DNA of 64,000 bases from Pseudolabrys sp. (GTDB lineage: Bacteria; Pseudomonadota; Alphaproteobacteria; Rhizobiales; Xanthobacteraceae): contig JAHCKG010000021.1 in NCBI GenBank assembly GCA_026125895.1, positions 17,789 to 81,788 of the forward strand, given 5' to 3'. This document shows, piece after piece, positions 1 to 8,973 of this stretch. A program made the position numbers and the translations under genes. Within the stretch, counting starts at the first letter, position 1. The number at the start of each line of letters is the position of its first letter. Below the pieces are notes generated by a model. That model was not told where the DNA came from, did not search any database, and saw only the letters and a list, made by a program, of their open reading frames with translations.

Positions 1-2
1 GT

Positions 3-80
3 TTCAAATTCAATCATTCGGAAGGTCCCGGTTCTGCGGCGCACCGCGAAGACGCGCTGCGCCGCGCCCGGGACAAGTAA
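3..80 (+). CDS. Possible C-terminal end of an unidentified protein (5' end outside window)
   Basis: An open frame enters from the left edge and ends in TAA at 78-80, giving about 25 residues rich in charged amino acids and ending REDALRRARDK. The stop is followed within ten bases by a strong hairpin with U-tracts on both sides, as expected for the end of a transcription unit. Too little is visible to name a family, and the frame could be open by chance. Confidence 0.35.
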   Translation, partial: FKFNHSEGPGSAAHREDALRRARDK

Positions 81-125
81 AGAAAAAACGCCGCGGAGAT
101 TGCTCTCCGCGGCGCTTTATTTTTA
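81..125. terminator. Bidirectional intrinsic terminator
   Basis: A perfect 10-bp GC stem (89-98 with 105-114) with a six-base loop is flanked by an A-run at 83-88, which reads as six U on the minus strand, and by a T-rich tract at 116-124 on the plus strand. It sits just downstream of the minus-strand binding-protein gene and after the plus-strand frame ending at 80, so it probably serves both. Confidence 0.85.
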
Positions 126-142
126 TCCGGCGATCGGGCGAC

Positions 143-1426
143 TTACTTCATCGCCTTCTCATACGGATAGACCAGCTTGCCGGTGGCGAGGCTCGGCGGA
201 TCGACCACCGTCTGGTAGCTCATGCCGCGCCAGGTCTCGAGGTTCGCCGCGTCGGTCACGCCGTGATACTGCACCTGCATCATGCGGCTGTCGGCCCATT
301 CGCCCTTGGCGCCGAACTTGATCGGGCCAACCACGGTCTGCACCGTCGTCTTCTTCAGGAAGTCGGCAATCTTGGCGTCGTCGAGGCTCTTGGCGCCCTT
401 GATGCCGGCTTCGAGCACCTGCATCTGCGCGTAGCCCCAGCCGCCGAGATAGTAGCCGAGCGGATCGACGCCGGCGGCGCCGGCCTTGGCCTGATAGTCC
501 TTGAAGAAGGCTTCGGTGCCCTCATACATCTGCTTCTTGTCCGGCACCCAGGTCTCGTAGTTGACGATGCCGTTGAGCTTGCTCTTGAGCCGGTCCTTGA
601 ACGGCGTGGCCTGCAGGCCGACCATGGCGCCGCCCATCATCTTCGGCTTCAGGTCGACTTCGCCCGCGGCCAGGATAAGGCCGATCGAGTCGAGCGGATA
701 CGAGCAGATCATCAGCAGGTCGGGATTTTCCGCCTTGATCGCGCGCACGATCGGGGCGAAGTCGGTCGTCTTCGGCGGCGGCGGATAGGCCTTGTCGTAG
801 ACGATCTTGAGGTTGAGCTTCTTGGCCGTGTTGCGCGCGCCTTCGCAGGCGTTCTGCGAGAACTCGGCGTCGGCGTAGGTCAGGGCGATGGTCTGGGGCT
901 TGGGCGACTGTGCCATCGCCACGTTGAACCAGCCTTGCGTGAACGAGCCCTTGGTGTCCTGGCCCGTCGGAATGATCGAGAAATACTTGTCGTATTTGAA
1001 CTTGTCGTTGATATCGAGGCCGAAGAGACTGATGAACGTCTTCTTCTTGCTCATGACGACCGGCATGGCCGGCGCGATCTGGTTCGAGGCATAGCCGGAG
1101 ACCACGAGATCGACCTTATCGACGTCGATCAGCTTGGTGTAGATGCCCGGCACTTCCGAGGCCTGGCTCTTGTCGTCGTAGTATTTCAGCTCGACCTTCT
1201 TGCCGAGCAGGCCGCCGGCCTTGTTGATGCGCTCCGCCCAGATCTCCTGACCGAGCAGCGCCTGCTTGCCGTTCGGCGCCAGCGGCCCGGTGAGCGACTG
1301 CGAGAAGCCGATCTTGATGGTGTCTTGCGCGCTGGCCGGCGATGTGCCGAAGGCGGCGGCCGCCGCGAGCGTCAGGCTTACCCCCGCGAACAAGGCAAGC
1401 TTCCGCGATTTGAGGCTTTGCAGCAT
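143..1426 (-). CDS. ABC transporter substrate-binding protein, branched-chain amino acid/amide type (Peripla_BP_6)
   Basis: A 427-residue periplasmic protein with a signal peptide (residues 1-33, likely cleavage after ASA before QDTIKIG). The mature start IKIGFSQSLTGPLAPNGKQ is typical of LivJ-type type I periplasmic binding proteins, and the length matches that family. It would capture an amino acid, amide or aromatic acid for an ABC importer, but no permease or ATPase genes lie beside it in the window. It is transcribed away from a cyclase-family hydrolase and an M20 carbamoylase, so a ureido or amide ligand is an inference. The substrate cannot be told from sequence. Confidence 0.9.
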   Translation of the reverse strand: MLQSLKSRKLALFAGVSLTLAAAAAFGTSPASAQDTIKIGFSQSLTGPLAPNGKQALLGQEIWAERINKAGGLLGKKVELKYYDDKSQASEVPGIYTKLIDVDKVDLVVSGYASNQIAPAMPVVMSKKKTFISLFGLDINDKFKYDKYFSIIPTGQDTKGSFTQGWFNVAMAQSPKPQTIALTYADAEFSQNACEGARNTAKKLNLKIVYDKAYPPPPKTTDFAPIVRAIKAENPDLLMICSYPLDSIGLILAAGEVDLKPKMMGGAMVGLQATPFKDRLKSKLNGIVNYETWVPDKKQMYEGTEAFFKDYQAKAGAAGVDPLGYYLGGWGYAQMQVLEAGIKGAKSLDDAKIADFLKKTTVQTVVGPIKFGAKGEWADSRMMQVQYHGVTDAANLETWRGMSYQTVVDPPSLATGKLVYPYEKAMK

Positions 1427-1444
1427 CCATATCCCTCCCGAGTG

Positions 1445-1469
1445 TTATCGTTTTATCCGGTTGCGATAA
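1445..1469. promoter_or_regulatory. Inverted repeat in divergent promoter region (candidate operator)
   Basis: TTATCG at 1445-1450 is mirrored by CGATAA at 1464-1469 with a 13-base spacer, in the gap between the binding-protein gene (start 1426) and the divergent cyclase gene (start 1652). Dyads placed like this often bind a local regulator, but no regulator gene is adjacent, so the role is inferred. Confidence 0.3.
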
Positions 1470-1651
1470 TGCCAGCGACGGACGCGATGGTCCACAGCGT
1501 TCCGCCGGCGGCGGCACAAGTGCCGCATGACCGATGCGGTGGGCAGATGCCCGCGTTTCGATGTTGCAGCGCACGCCCAGAGGCGTGACAGTTGCCGCGG
1601 GGCGCCTCGTCCTCGATGATGGACGCCAGCAAAGTCCGGAGCCGTTTCGAC

Positions 1652-2425
1652 ATGCCGCGTCAGGTCATCGATATCTCAGTGCCGCTCGAAAACGACGTGG
1701 CGGCCGACCCGCCGGGCTACGGGCCGAAGATCGAGTACCTCGACCATCAGGCGACCGCGGCCGACATTCTCAAGTTCTTCCCCGGGCTGAAAAAGGAAGA
1801 CCTGCCGGACGGCGAAGGCTGGGGCTTCGAATGGGTCAAGCTCTCGACCCACTGCACCACGCATCTCGACGCGCCCTATCATTTCGCCTCGACCATGAGC
1901 CACGGCCAACGCGCGCTCACGATCGACGAGGTGCCGCTCGACTGGTGCCTGCAGCCCGGCGTCAAGCTCGACTTCCGGCATTTTCCCGATGGCTACGTGG
2001 CGACTGCGGCCGATGTCGAAGCCGAACTCAAGCGCATCGGCCACACGCTGTCGCCGCTCGAGATCGTGGTGGTGAATACCTCCGCGGGCGTCGCCTACGG
2101 CCAGCCGGACTATGTGATGAAGGGCTGCGGCATGGGCCGCGAGGCGACGATGTACCTTTTGGAGCGCGGCGTTCGCGTCACCGGAACGGACGGCTGGAGC
2201 TGGGACGCGCCGTTCTTCTTCACCATGAAGAAATATGCCGAGACCGGCGACGCTTCACTGATCTGGGAAGGCCATCGCGCCGGACGCGAGATCGGCTATT
2301 GCCACATCGAGAAGCTGCACAATCTCGAGAGCTTGCCGGCGTCGGGCTTCACGGTGAGCTGCTTCCCGGTGAAGGTGCGTGGGGGCTCGGCCGGCTGGAC
2401 CCGCGCGGTCGCGATCATCGACTAG
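1652..2425 (+). CDS. Cyclase family protein (kynurenine formamidase-like metal-dependent hydrolase)
   Basis: About 257 residues from the ATG at 1652; the frame is open from 1592, but [14 protein letters not shown] is the usual family N-terminus. The metal-binding signature of the cyclase/arylformamidase fold is visible at residues 67-78 ([12 protein letters not shown]), with Cys where many members have Gly. Family members hydrolyse N-formylkynurenine, isatin or other amides and lactams. The gene lies 24 bp before an M20 carbamoylase-like gene in the same direction, so the two probably form a catabolic operon for a cyclic amide or ureide. The exact substrate is not determinable. Confidence 0.85.
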   Translation: MPRQVIDISVPLENDVAADPPGYGPKIEYLDHQATAADILKFFPGLKKEDLPDGEGWGFEWVKLSTHCTTHLDAPYHFASTMSHGQRALTIDEVPLDWCLQPGVKLDFRHFPDGYVATAADVEAELKRIGHTLSPLEIVVVNTSAGVAYGQPDYVMKGCGMGREATMYLLERGVRVTGTDGWSWDAPFFFTMKKYAETGDASLIWEGHRAGREIGYCHIEKLHNLESLPASGFTVSCFPVKVRGGSAGWTRAVAIID

Positions 2426-2449
2426 AGCGCCGCAGCAAGCCGAGAGTCC

Positions 2450-3718
2450 ATGCCGATGAGCAAACCCGCCGCGACCAATCTCCGCATCGATCCCGAGCGC
2501 CTGTGGGACGACCTCATGGACACCGCCAAAATCGGCGGTACCGCGAAAGGCGGCATCTGCCGCCTCACCCTCACCGATCTCGACCGCCAGGTGCGCGACT
2601 GGTTCAAGGCCGCCGCCGAGAGCCTCGGTTGCACCGTCACCGTCGACGACATGGGCGCGATGTTCGCCCGCCGCCCCGGCCAGCGTAACGACATCCCGCC
2701 GATCGCCATGGGCAGCCATCTCGACACCCAGCCGACCGGCGGCAAGTTCGACGGCACGCTCGGCGTCCTCGCCGCGCTCGAGGCGCTGCGCACCTTGCAT
2801 CGCGCCGGCTACGAGACCTTCGCGCCGATCGAGGTGGTGAACTGGACCAACGAGGAAGGCTCGCGCTTCACCCCGGCGATGATCGCGTCCGGCGTGTTCG
2901 GCGGCGCCTTCGACCGCGACTGGGCCGTGGCGCGGCAGGACCGCGCCGGCGTCAGCTTCGGCGAGGCGCTCGACGGCATCGGCTATCGCGGGCCGCAGCG
3001 CTGCGGCGAGCATCCGCTGTCGGCGTTCTTCGAGGTGCATATCGAGCAGGGCCCCAAGCTCGAGGCCGCGAACAAGGACATCGGCGTCGTCACCGGCGTG
3101 CAGGCCATCCGCTGGTACGAGGCGACCTTCATCGGCCAGGACAGTCACGCCGGCACCACGCCGATGCAGCGCCGCCATGACGCGCTGCTGGGCGCTTCCA
3201 AGCTGGTGCAGGCCGTCAACGCCGCCGCGCACCGTCACCCGGGCGCCGTCGGCACCGTCGGTCTGCTTGAGGTCAAGCCGGGTTCGCCCAATGTCATCCC
3301 CGGCGAGGTGTTCCTGACCATCGATCTGCGCGATCCGCGCGAGAGCGTGCTCGACCGGATGGCGGAGGAGATCGCCGCGGAAGCCGAGGCGATCGGCGCC
3401 GCGCACGGCCTGAAGGTCGCCGTGAAGAACATCCTCGCGCAGCCGGCTGTGCATTTCGACCCGCAATGCATCGCCTCGGTGCGCGCCGCCGCCGCGGCCG
3501 CCGGCTTCATGACCGAGGATCTGATGTCGGGCGCCGGCCACGACTCCGTCTATGTCTCCCGCGTCGCGCCGACCACCATGATCTTCGTGCCGTGCAAGGA
3601 CGGCATCAGCCACAACGAGGCGGAATATTCGAGCAAGGAGCAATGCGCCGCCGGCGCACAGGTGCTGCTGCAGGCCGTGCTCGATTACGACCGCAAGCTG
3701 GCGGAGAAATTGGGCTAG
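2450..3718 (+). CDS. Zn-dependent M20 amidohydrolase, hydantoinase/carbamoylase family
   Basis: A 422-residue enzyme resembling N-carbamoyl-L-amino acid hydrolases, allantoate amidohydrolases and beta-ureidopropionases. Di-metal ligands are visible: GSHLDTQPTGGKFDG (His90, Asp101), NEEGSRF (Glu135-Glu136) and the C-terminal SGAGHDS segment. EVHIEQGPKLE is the characteristic family stretch in the middle. Length is normal. It follows the cyclase-family gene closely and likely finishes opening of a cyclic ureide, releasing CO2 and ammonia from the carbamoyl group. The alternative ATG two codons downstream is equally possible. Confidence 0.9.
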   Translation: MPMSKPAATNLRIDPERLWDDLMDTAKIGGTAKGGICRLTLTDLDRQVRDWFKAAAESLGCTVTVDDMGAMFARRPGQRNDIPPIAMGSHLDTQPTGGKFDGTLGVLAALEALRTLHRAGYETFAPIEVVNWTNEEGSRFTPAMIASGVFGGAFDRDWAVARQDRAGVSFGEALDGIGYRGPQRCGEHPLSAFFEVHIEQGPKLEAANKDIGVVTGVQAIRWYEATFIGQDSHAGTTPMQRRHDALLGASKLVQAVNAAAHRHPGAVGTVGLLEVKPGSPNVIPGEVFLTIDLRDPRESVLDRMAEEIAAEAEAIGAAHGLKVAVKNILAQPAVHFDPQCIASVRAAAAAAGFMTEDLMSGAGHDSVYVSRVAPTTMIFVPCKDGISHNEAEYSSKEQCAAGAQVLLQAVLDYDRKLAEKLG

Positions 3719-3721
3719 GCG

Positions 3722-4324
3722 CTACAGCGCTTCCTTGCGGGCGTGCAGCGCCATGGCGATCAGCGCGATGCCGCCAAACACCATGTTGATGCCGACCAGC
3801 AGGCCGAGCGCCCAGACCGCCGTCGACGGCAGGCCCATCAGCAGCATGGCGGCGAGCACTAGATCGACGACGCCGCTCGCCAGCATCCAGCCCCACTGGC
3901 CGGACAATTCGCGGCGGTGGTCGAGCGCGAAGAAGATCGAGGCGATGCCCTCGATCATGAAGAAGGCGATCAGGATCAGCGTCAGCGACAGTGCCCCGGC
4001 GATCGGTTGAGCGAGCAGCCAGGCGCCGGCCAGGATCGCCAGCGCCGCCGACACCAGCGCCCACCAGAAGCCCGGCGCGTTGCGCATCCAGAAAGTCGTG
4101 ATCAGGCCGATGACGCCGCTGGCCAGAAACAGCCAGCCGAACAGGATGGTCACCGCCAACGTCGCCAGCGGCGGGATCAGGATGGCGATGGCGCCGAGCA
4201 GGAGCAGCGCGATGCCCTCGGCGAGGTAAAGCTTCCAGTGTTCGTGGATCGCCTTGACCACCGCCCGTTGCATGGCGGCGACATCGCTGTTTTCGGCCTG
4301 CGGCTGCGGCAGATCGGTCGGCAT
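3722..4324 (-). CDS. HdeD family membrane protein
   Basis: A 200-residue integral membrane protein starting at the ATG at 4324, which has a good ribosome site (AGGGAG eight bases upstream); the open frame extends further up but without such a site. Five to six hydrophobic segments (for example YLAEGIALLLLGAIAILIPP and WALVSAALAILAGAWLL) match the HdeD/DUF308 family, named for an E. coli acid-resistance protein. The biochemical role is not established. Its stop lies 3 bp from the convergent carbamoylase stop. Confidence 0.85.
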   Translation of the reverse strand: MPTDLPQPQAENSDVAAMQRAVVKAIHEHWKLYLAEGIALLLLGAIAILIPPLATLAVTILFGWLFLASGVIGLITTFWMRNAPGFWWALVSAALAILAGAWLLAQPIAGALSLTLILIAFFMIEGIASIFFALDHRRELSGQWGWMLASGVVDLVLAAMLLMGLPSTAVWALGLLVGINMVFGGIALIAMALHARKEAL

Positions 4325-4403
4325 GACAAAACTCCCTGGAAGGGTTCGGGTCCGGCTCCGGGCGGAACTTAGCGCAATACCGGGGCGGGCCGCTATATCG
4401 AGT

Positions 4404-4913
4404 CTACTTCTCCACCCAGTCCCCGCACTTCGCCACATCGCCCTGCCCGCCCCACGGCATGATCGGCACCGACGAGGTCGAGTTCTTCGGCGAACCCTCG
4501 ATGATGCGATCGCTGTAGACCATGTAGACCAGCACGTTGCGCTTGGCGTCGCAGCCGCGAACGATCTGCATCTTCTTGAAGAACAGCGAGCGGCGCTGGC
4601 GGAAGACATCCTCGCCCTGCTCGAACTTGGCCTTGAACTTGATCGGCCCGATCTGCCGGCAGGCCAGCGAAATATCGGAGACCTCCTCGGCGACGCCGAT
4701 CCAGCCCTTGAAGCCGCCGCGCTCCGGCACGGTGAAGTGACAGGCGACGCCCTCGACCTCCGGGTCGTCGAGACCGTAGGTGGCGAGCTTGTCGTTCGGC
4801 GTCAGCCACTTGAACACCGTCGATTTCTTGAAGATCAGGTCCGGCTGATCGGCGGCCTGGGCCACGCCGAACACGAAGAGCGCCGCCAGCGCCGCTATCA
4901 CGAAACGAACCAC
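4404..4913 (-). CDS. creA: CreA family protein
   Basis: About 169 residues with an N-terminal signal peptide ending near AQA-ADQPD. The GTG at 4913 is preferred because GGAGG lies five bases before it; the upstream in-frame GTG at 4925 overlaps that site. The conserved CreA core is recognisable (IGPIKFKAKFEQGEDVF, FFKKMQIVRGCDAKRNVLVY, SVPIMPWGG). CreA is a widespread conserved protein of unknown biochemical function. The gene stands alone, divergent from the chemoreceptor gene. Confidence 0.88.
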   Translation of the reverse strand: MVRFVIAALAALFVFGVAQAADQPDLIFKKSTVFKWLTPNDKLATYGLDDPEVEGVACHFTVPERGGFKGWIGVAEEVSDISLACRQIGPIKFKAKFEQGEDVFRQRRSLFFKKMQIVRGCDAKRNVLVYMVYSDRIIEGSPKNSTSSVPIMPWGGQGDVAKCGDWVEK

Positions 4914-5040
4914 GGAATCCTCCACCGCCAGATACGAGCGACGTTTAGATAGGCGCTGGCGGTACCGTCCGGAAGGATCGGTAACCGGCTCTCTCGCCTA
5001 TTTTTACATTCTGGATTGCAATCCGTGGATGGGTTCTTGC

Positions 5041-5055
5041 TTAACACGACCCTAA
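5041..5055. promoter_or_regulatory. Imperfect CtrA-box-like site upstream of chemoreceptor gene
   Basis: TTAA, seven bases, then CTAA: one mismatch from the alphaproteobacterial CtrA box TTAA-N7-TTAA, 76 bp before the chemoreceptor ATG. Chemotaxis genes are often under CtrA control in this class, but a one-mismatch site is weak evidence. Confidence 0.2.
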
Positions 5056-5130
5056 ATCGAGAACGCTAAAGTGACCGTGTCGGACGGCGCCGTGCCAGAT
5101 CCGCTTCCCATCGCGGCAGAGAGACCAGCC

Positions 5131-6768
5131 ATGCGCCTCAACAAGCCAGTCATCGACACCGAGTTTGCTCTCATTGAAGGCAAGACGATCGTTTCGACGA
5201 CGGACCTGCAAGGCAACATCACCTACGCCAATACGTATTTCATCGAAGCCAGCGGCTATTCGGAGGAGGAACTCCTCGGCGCGCCGCAGAACATCCTGCG
5301 CCATCCGGACATGCCGGCGAGCGCCTTCAAGAATCTGTGGGCCACCATCCAAGCCGGTCTGCCGTGGCGCGGTCTGGTCAAAAACCGCCGCAAGAACGGT
5401 GAATATTATTGGGTGATGGCGAATGTGACCCCCGTAATCGAGAACGGCAAACCTGTCGGCTACATGTCGGTGCGCACCAAACCGACGCGCCAGCAGATCG
5501 ACCTCGCCGCCCGGCTTTACGTTCGGGAGGCCGCCACGGCCGGCAGCGTCAAGCTGTGCCAGGGCCAGCCGGTGATGTCGTCATGGCGGGATCTCTCCTT
5601 CGTCCAGGGCTTCTCGATGGCGACACGTACGCGCGCCATCATGGCGACGCTCCTTGCCGCCATCGCCGCGGCCGGCCTCGCCGGAACCACGTCGGGCCAA
5701 TCCGGATGGGCCGGCGCCGCCGGCGGCGCCGCCTGGATCCTGGCCGCATCGGTCTGGTTCTATCTGGAGCGCAACATCCTCAAACCGATCAACGCCGCGA
5801 TCCATCTCACTCAATGCATGGCGGGAGGCGATCTGACCAGCCGGATCGAAACAAGCCAGACCGATGAGATCGGCCAGTTGCTGCGCGCTCTGGGGCAACT
5901 CAATACCAATCTGCATTCGATCGTGGGCGACATCCGCAACACCTTCAACGACATTCTGGCGGCGACCGGTCAGGTTGCAGGCGGCAATCGCGATCTGTCC
6001 GAGCGCACCGACTCGCAGGCCGCCGCGCTGGAAGAGACCGCCGCCAGCATGGAGGAACTGAGCGCCGCGGTGAAACAGAACGCCGACAACTCGCACAACG
6101 GCGACCGGTTTGCTGCAAACGCCGTGCAAACCGCCGAAAAAGGCAACGCCATCGTCGGCAATGTCGTCTCGACGATCGCCGACATCAGCGATTCATCGAA
6201 CAAGATCGTCGATATCGTCGGCATCATCAACGGCATCGCCTATCAGACCAACCTCCTGGCGCTGAACGCCGCCGTCGAGGCTGCGCGCGCCGGCGAGGCC
6301 GGCCGCGGCTTCGCCGTGGTCGCGACCGAGGTGCGTAGTCTTGCACAACGCTCCGCCGCGGCCGCCACCGATATTCGTCAATTGATCGAAACCTCGGTCG
6401 CCAAGGTCAATCACGGTACGGTGCTCGCCAACGACGCGGGCGCCGCGATGAAGGATATTCTGGCCGCCGTCAGTAAAATGACGGGCCTTATGGCCGATAT
6501 CGCCAGCGCTTCATCCGAACAGAGCACCGGCATCAGCCAGATCGCCGACGCCGTGACGGAAATGGACCAGGTGACGCAGCAGAACGCCGCCCAGGTCGAG
6601 GAAACCTCGGTCGCGACCGATCAGCTCGAACGGCGCAGCAACAAGCTCATGCAGGCTCTCGACGTCTTCAAGCTCAGCCACGCCGGCGCGCCGACGACGG
6701 CCTCCGGCACGCCGGTCTCGACGGCGCCGCGGCCGAAAACCGTCCGCGCCGCGCGCAAGGCGGCCTGA
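5131..6768 (+). CDS. Methyl-accepting chemotaxis protein with N-terminal PAS domain (Aer-like)
   Basis: 545 residues from the ATG at 5131; an upstream GTG at 5071 would add 20 non-conserved residues. Order: an Aer-type PAS domain (about 20-120, with [19 protein letters not shown] and [14 protein letters not shown]), two hydrophobic segments (about 170-215), HAMP (about 215-265, ending [14 protein letters not shown]), and a methyl-accepting signalling domain whose hairpin tip contains [20 protein letters not shown]. There is no periplasmic ligand domain, so it likely senses redox or energy state through PAS-bound FAD as E. coli Aer does. The C-terminus lacks a CheR-docking NWETF-type pentapeptide. 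No other chemotaxis genes lie nearby. Confidence 0.93.
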   Translation: MRLNKPVIDTEFALIEGKTIVSTTDLQGNITYANTYFIEASGYSEEELLGAPQNILRHPDMPASAFKNLWATIQAGLPWRGLVKNRRKNGEYYWVMANVTPVIENGKPVGYMSVRTKPTRQQIDLAARLYVREAATAGSVKLCQGQPVMSSWRDLSFVQGFSMATRTRAIMATLLAAIAAAGLAGTTSGQSGWAGAAGGAAWILAASVWFYLERNILKPINAAIHLTQCMAGGDLTSRIETSQTDEIGQLLRALGQLNTNLHSIVGDIRNTFNDILAATGQVAGGNRDLSERTDSQAAALEETAASMEELSAAVKQNADNSHNGDRFAANAVQTAEKGNAIVGNVVSTIADISDSSNKIVDIVGIINGIAYQTNLLALNAAVEAARAGEAGRGFAVVATEVRSLAQRSAAAATDIRQLIETSVAKVNHGTVLANDAGAAMKDILAAVSKMTGLMADIASASSEQSTGISQIADAVTEMDQVTQQNAAQVEETSVATDQLERRSNKLMQALDVFKLSHAGAPTTASGTPVSTAPRPKTVRAARKAA

Positions 6769-6801
6769 GAAGCGCAACGAGAAGAAACCACGCGGAAGCC
6801 T

Positions 6802-6832
6802 GCCCGCGCGTCCATCGACGCGCGGGCTTTTT
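6802..6832 (+). terminator. Intrinsic terminator of the chemoreceptor gene
   Basis: An 11-bp stem (6802-6812 with 6817-6827) with a four-base loop is followed by a T-run at 6828-6832. It lies 34 bp after the chemoreceptor stop and between convergent genes. Confidence 0.85.
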
Positions 6833-6834
6833 CC

Positions 6835-8880
6835 TTACATGCCGAGCAGCCGCGGCAGGAAGGTCGAGAGGCCTTCCCAGTAGGTGACGAGCACCAGGAA
6901 GCCGAGCATCGTCAGCAGCCAGGGCCAGACCGCGACCGTCAGTTCGGTGATGCCCATCTTGGCGATGCCCGACGCGACATAGAGGTTGAGGCCGACCGGC
7001 GGATGGCACATGCCGACCTCCATGTTCACCGTCATCAGGATGCCGAAATGCACCGGGTCGATGCCGAGCTTCACCGCGACCGGGAACAGGATCGGCGCCA
7101 TGATCAGGATGATCGACGACGGCTCCATCACATTGCCGGCCAGCAGCAGCAGCACGTTGACGATGAGCAGGAAGCCGATCCAGCCGAAGCCCTGCGCGAT
7201 CATCCATTCGGCCAGCGCGTGCGGAATGTTCTCGTAGGTCATCAGGAACGAGAACAGCACCGCATTGGTGATGATGTAGAGGATCATCGCGCTGAGGTTG
7301 GCCGATGACAGCAGCACGCGCGGCACGTCGCGCAGCGTCAGATCCTTGTAGACAAACACCGCGATGATGAACGCATAGACCGCGCTCACCGCGGCCGCTT
7401 CGGTCGGCGTGAACAGGCCGGTATAGATGCCGCCGATGACGATGACGATGAGAGCCAGACCCCAGAACGAGTCGCGGAACGCCTTCAGCCGCTCGCGAAA
7501 CGACGCCTTCGGCATGCGCGGATAATCGTTGCGCCAGGCGCGGTACCAGGTCGTCAACCCGAGCAGGAAGGCGAGCACGAGGCCCGGCACGATGCCGGCG
7601 ATGAACAGCTTGCCGACCGAGGAATTGGTCGACACGGCGAACAGCACCATCGGAATCGACGGCGGAATGAGAATCCCGAGCGAGCCGGAGGTGGTGACGA
7701 CGCCGGCGCCGAAGCGCTTCGGGAAACCTTGCGCCGCCATGGCCGGCAGGATCACCGAGCCGATCGCCACCACGGTGGCCGGCGACGAACCGGAGATCGC
7801 GGCGAACAGCGCACAGGCAACGACCGCGGCGAGCGCGAGGCCGCCGTACCAGTGGCCGACCATCGCCGTAGCGAAGGCGATCATGCGCCGCGCCACGCCG
7901 CCGTGAGTAAGGAAATTGCCGGCGAGGATGAAGAACGGGATCGCCATGATCTCGAAATTCTCGATGCCGGTGAACAGCTTCAGCGCCACCGATTCCGTGC
8001 GCACGTCGGTCAGCGTGAACATGAAGGTGAGCACGGTGAGACCGAGCGCGATCGAGACCGGCATACCGGTCAGCATCAGCGACAAGAGCAGCGCGAACAC
8101 GATGATCACGCGCATGAACTGCGGCAACACGATCACATGCGCGGACTGCGCGAAGCAGATCGCCGCGATCAGGATCGGCAGCAGGATCAGGATGAGGCCG
8201 AGCGGCGAGATGCGCCCCTTCTCCGGCGTCGCGGCGGTCGGCACGGCATCGGCCGGGTGCAGGGCGTCGGCCGCGGCGGCGTCGGCATCGACGCCTTCGA
8301 CGGCGCCGGCGTCATGATGCGGCAGTTCGCCGGTCCAGTAGAACCACCAGGCGACCTGGAGGAAGCGGAAGCACATCAGGCCGGAGCCGAGCGGGATCGC
8401 CAGATAGACGAACCACATCGGCGCTTCGAGATCGTTCGACTGCTGCCCGGTGTGCCACATCTGGATGACGAAGGACAAACCGAAGGCGGCGACGATGGCG
8501 GTGAACAGCGCGCCGCACAAAAGCGCGAAGGTCACGACCCGCTGGCGCGAGTGCGGGGCCAGCATGTTGACCAGCACGTCGACGCCGACATGGATGCCGG
8601 TCCGCACGCCGTAAGCGGCGCCGAACTTGGCCATCCAGATGAACATGTAGATGCAGAGCTCCTGCGCCCAGGACACGTCCTGCGCCGCGAGGAACATGAA
8701 GATCGAGCGGAACGGCGCCGCCAGTCCGGGCATGCCATGGGCGGTGAGCCACTTGGCGAAATCGATCGAGGCGCCGGAGCCGTAGCGGTGGATCACCGCG
8801 AAGAAAATGAGCACGGTCGCCACCGCGATCAGCGTGGCGATGATCCACTCTTCGAGTCTATTGAGAATCCGCGACAGCAC
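6835..8880 (-). CDS. dctQM: TRAP transporter fused permease (DctQ-DctM)
   Basis: About 681 residues starting at the GTG at 8880, preceded by GGGGGGA; the frame opens at a TTG at 8895 that lies upstream of this site. The N-terminal part (about 1-190) is the four-helix DctQ small subunit. A linker rich in Asp and Ala (about 190-220) joins it to a DctM large permease (about 225-681) with ILIPPSIPMVLFA and the C-terminal MCHPPVGLNLYV motif. Such fused QM proteins form the membrane part of secondary TRAP importers for organic acids. It follows its binding protein on the same strand, separated by a hairpin. Confidence 0.93.
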   Translation of the reverse strand: MLSRILNRLEEWIIATLIAVATVLIFFAVIHRYGSGASIDFAKWLTAHGMPGLAAPFRSIFMFLAAQDVSWAQELCIYMFIWMAKFGAAYGVRTGIHVGVDVLVNMLAPHSRQRVVTFALLCGALFTAIVAAFGLSFVIQMWHTGQQSNDLEAPMWFVYLAIPLGSGLMCFRFLQVAWWFYWTGELPHHDAGAVEGVDADAAAADALHPADAVPTAATPEKGRISPLGLILILLPILIAAICFAQSAHVIVLPQFMRVIIVFALLLSLMLTGMPVSIALGLTVLTFMFTLTDVRTESVALKLFTGIENFEIMAIPFFILAGNFLTHGGVARRMIAFATAMVGHWYGGLALAAVVACALFAAISGSSPATVVAIGSVILPAMAAQGFPKRFGAGVVTTSGSLGILIPPSIPMVLFAVSTNSSVGKLFIAGIVPGLVLAFLLGLTTWYRAWRNDYPRMPKASFRERLKAFRDSFWGLALIVIVIGGIYTGLFTPTEAAAVSAVYAFIIAVFVYKDLTLRDVPRVLLSSANLSAMILYIITNAVLFSFLMTYENIPHALAEWMIAQGFGWIGFLLIVNVLLLLAGNVMEPSSIILIMAPILFPVAVKLGIDPVHFGILMTVNMEVGMCHPPVGLNLYVASGIAKMGITELTVAVWPWLLTMLGFLVLVTYWEGLSTFLPRLLGM

Positions 8881-8922
8881 GGCATTTCCCCCCAAAGTCT
8901 TTCACGTCCGTTGAAGCAAATT

Positions 8923-8948
8923 CGGCCGGGAATATCGATTCCCGGCCG
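8923..8948 (-). terminator. Hairpin between TRAP dctP and dctQM (attenuator-like)
   Basis: A perfect 11-bp stem (8923-8933 with 8938-8948) and a four-base loop lie between the binding-protein stop and the permease start. The minus-strand side has only a short U-rich tail (AATTTGCTT), so read-through is likely. It may protect the 3' end of the abundant dctP message or partially terminate. Confidence 0.6.
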
Positions 8949-8973
8949 CTTTGCATTGTTCTGGAACGGACGA

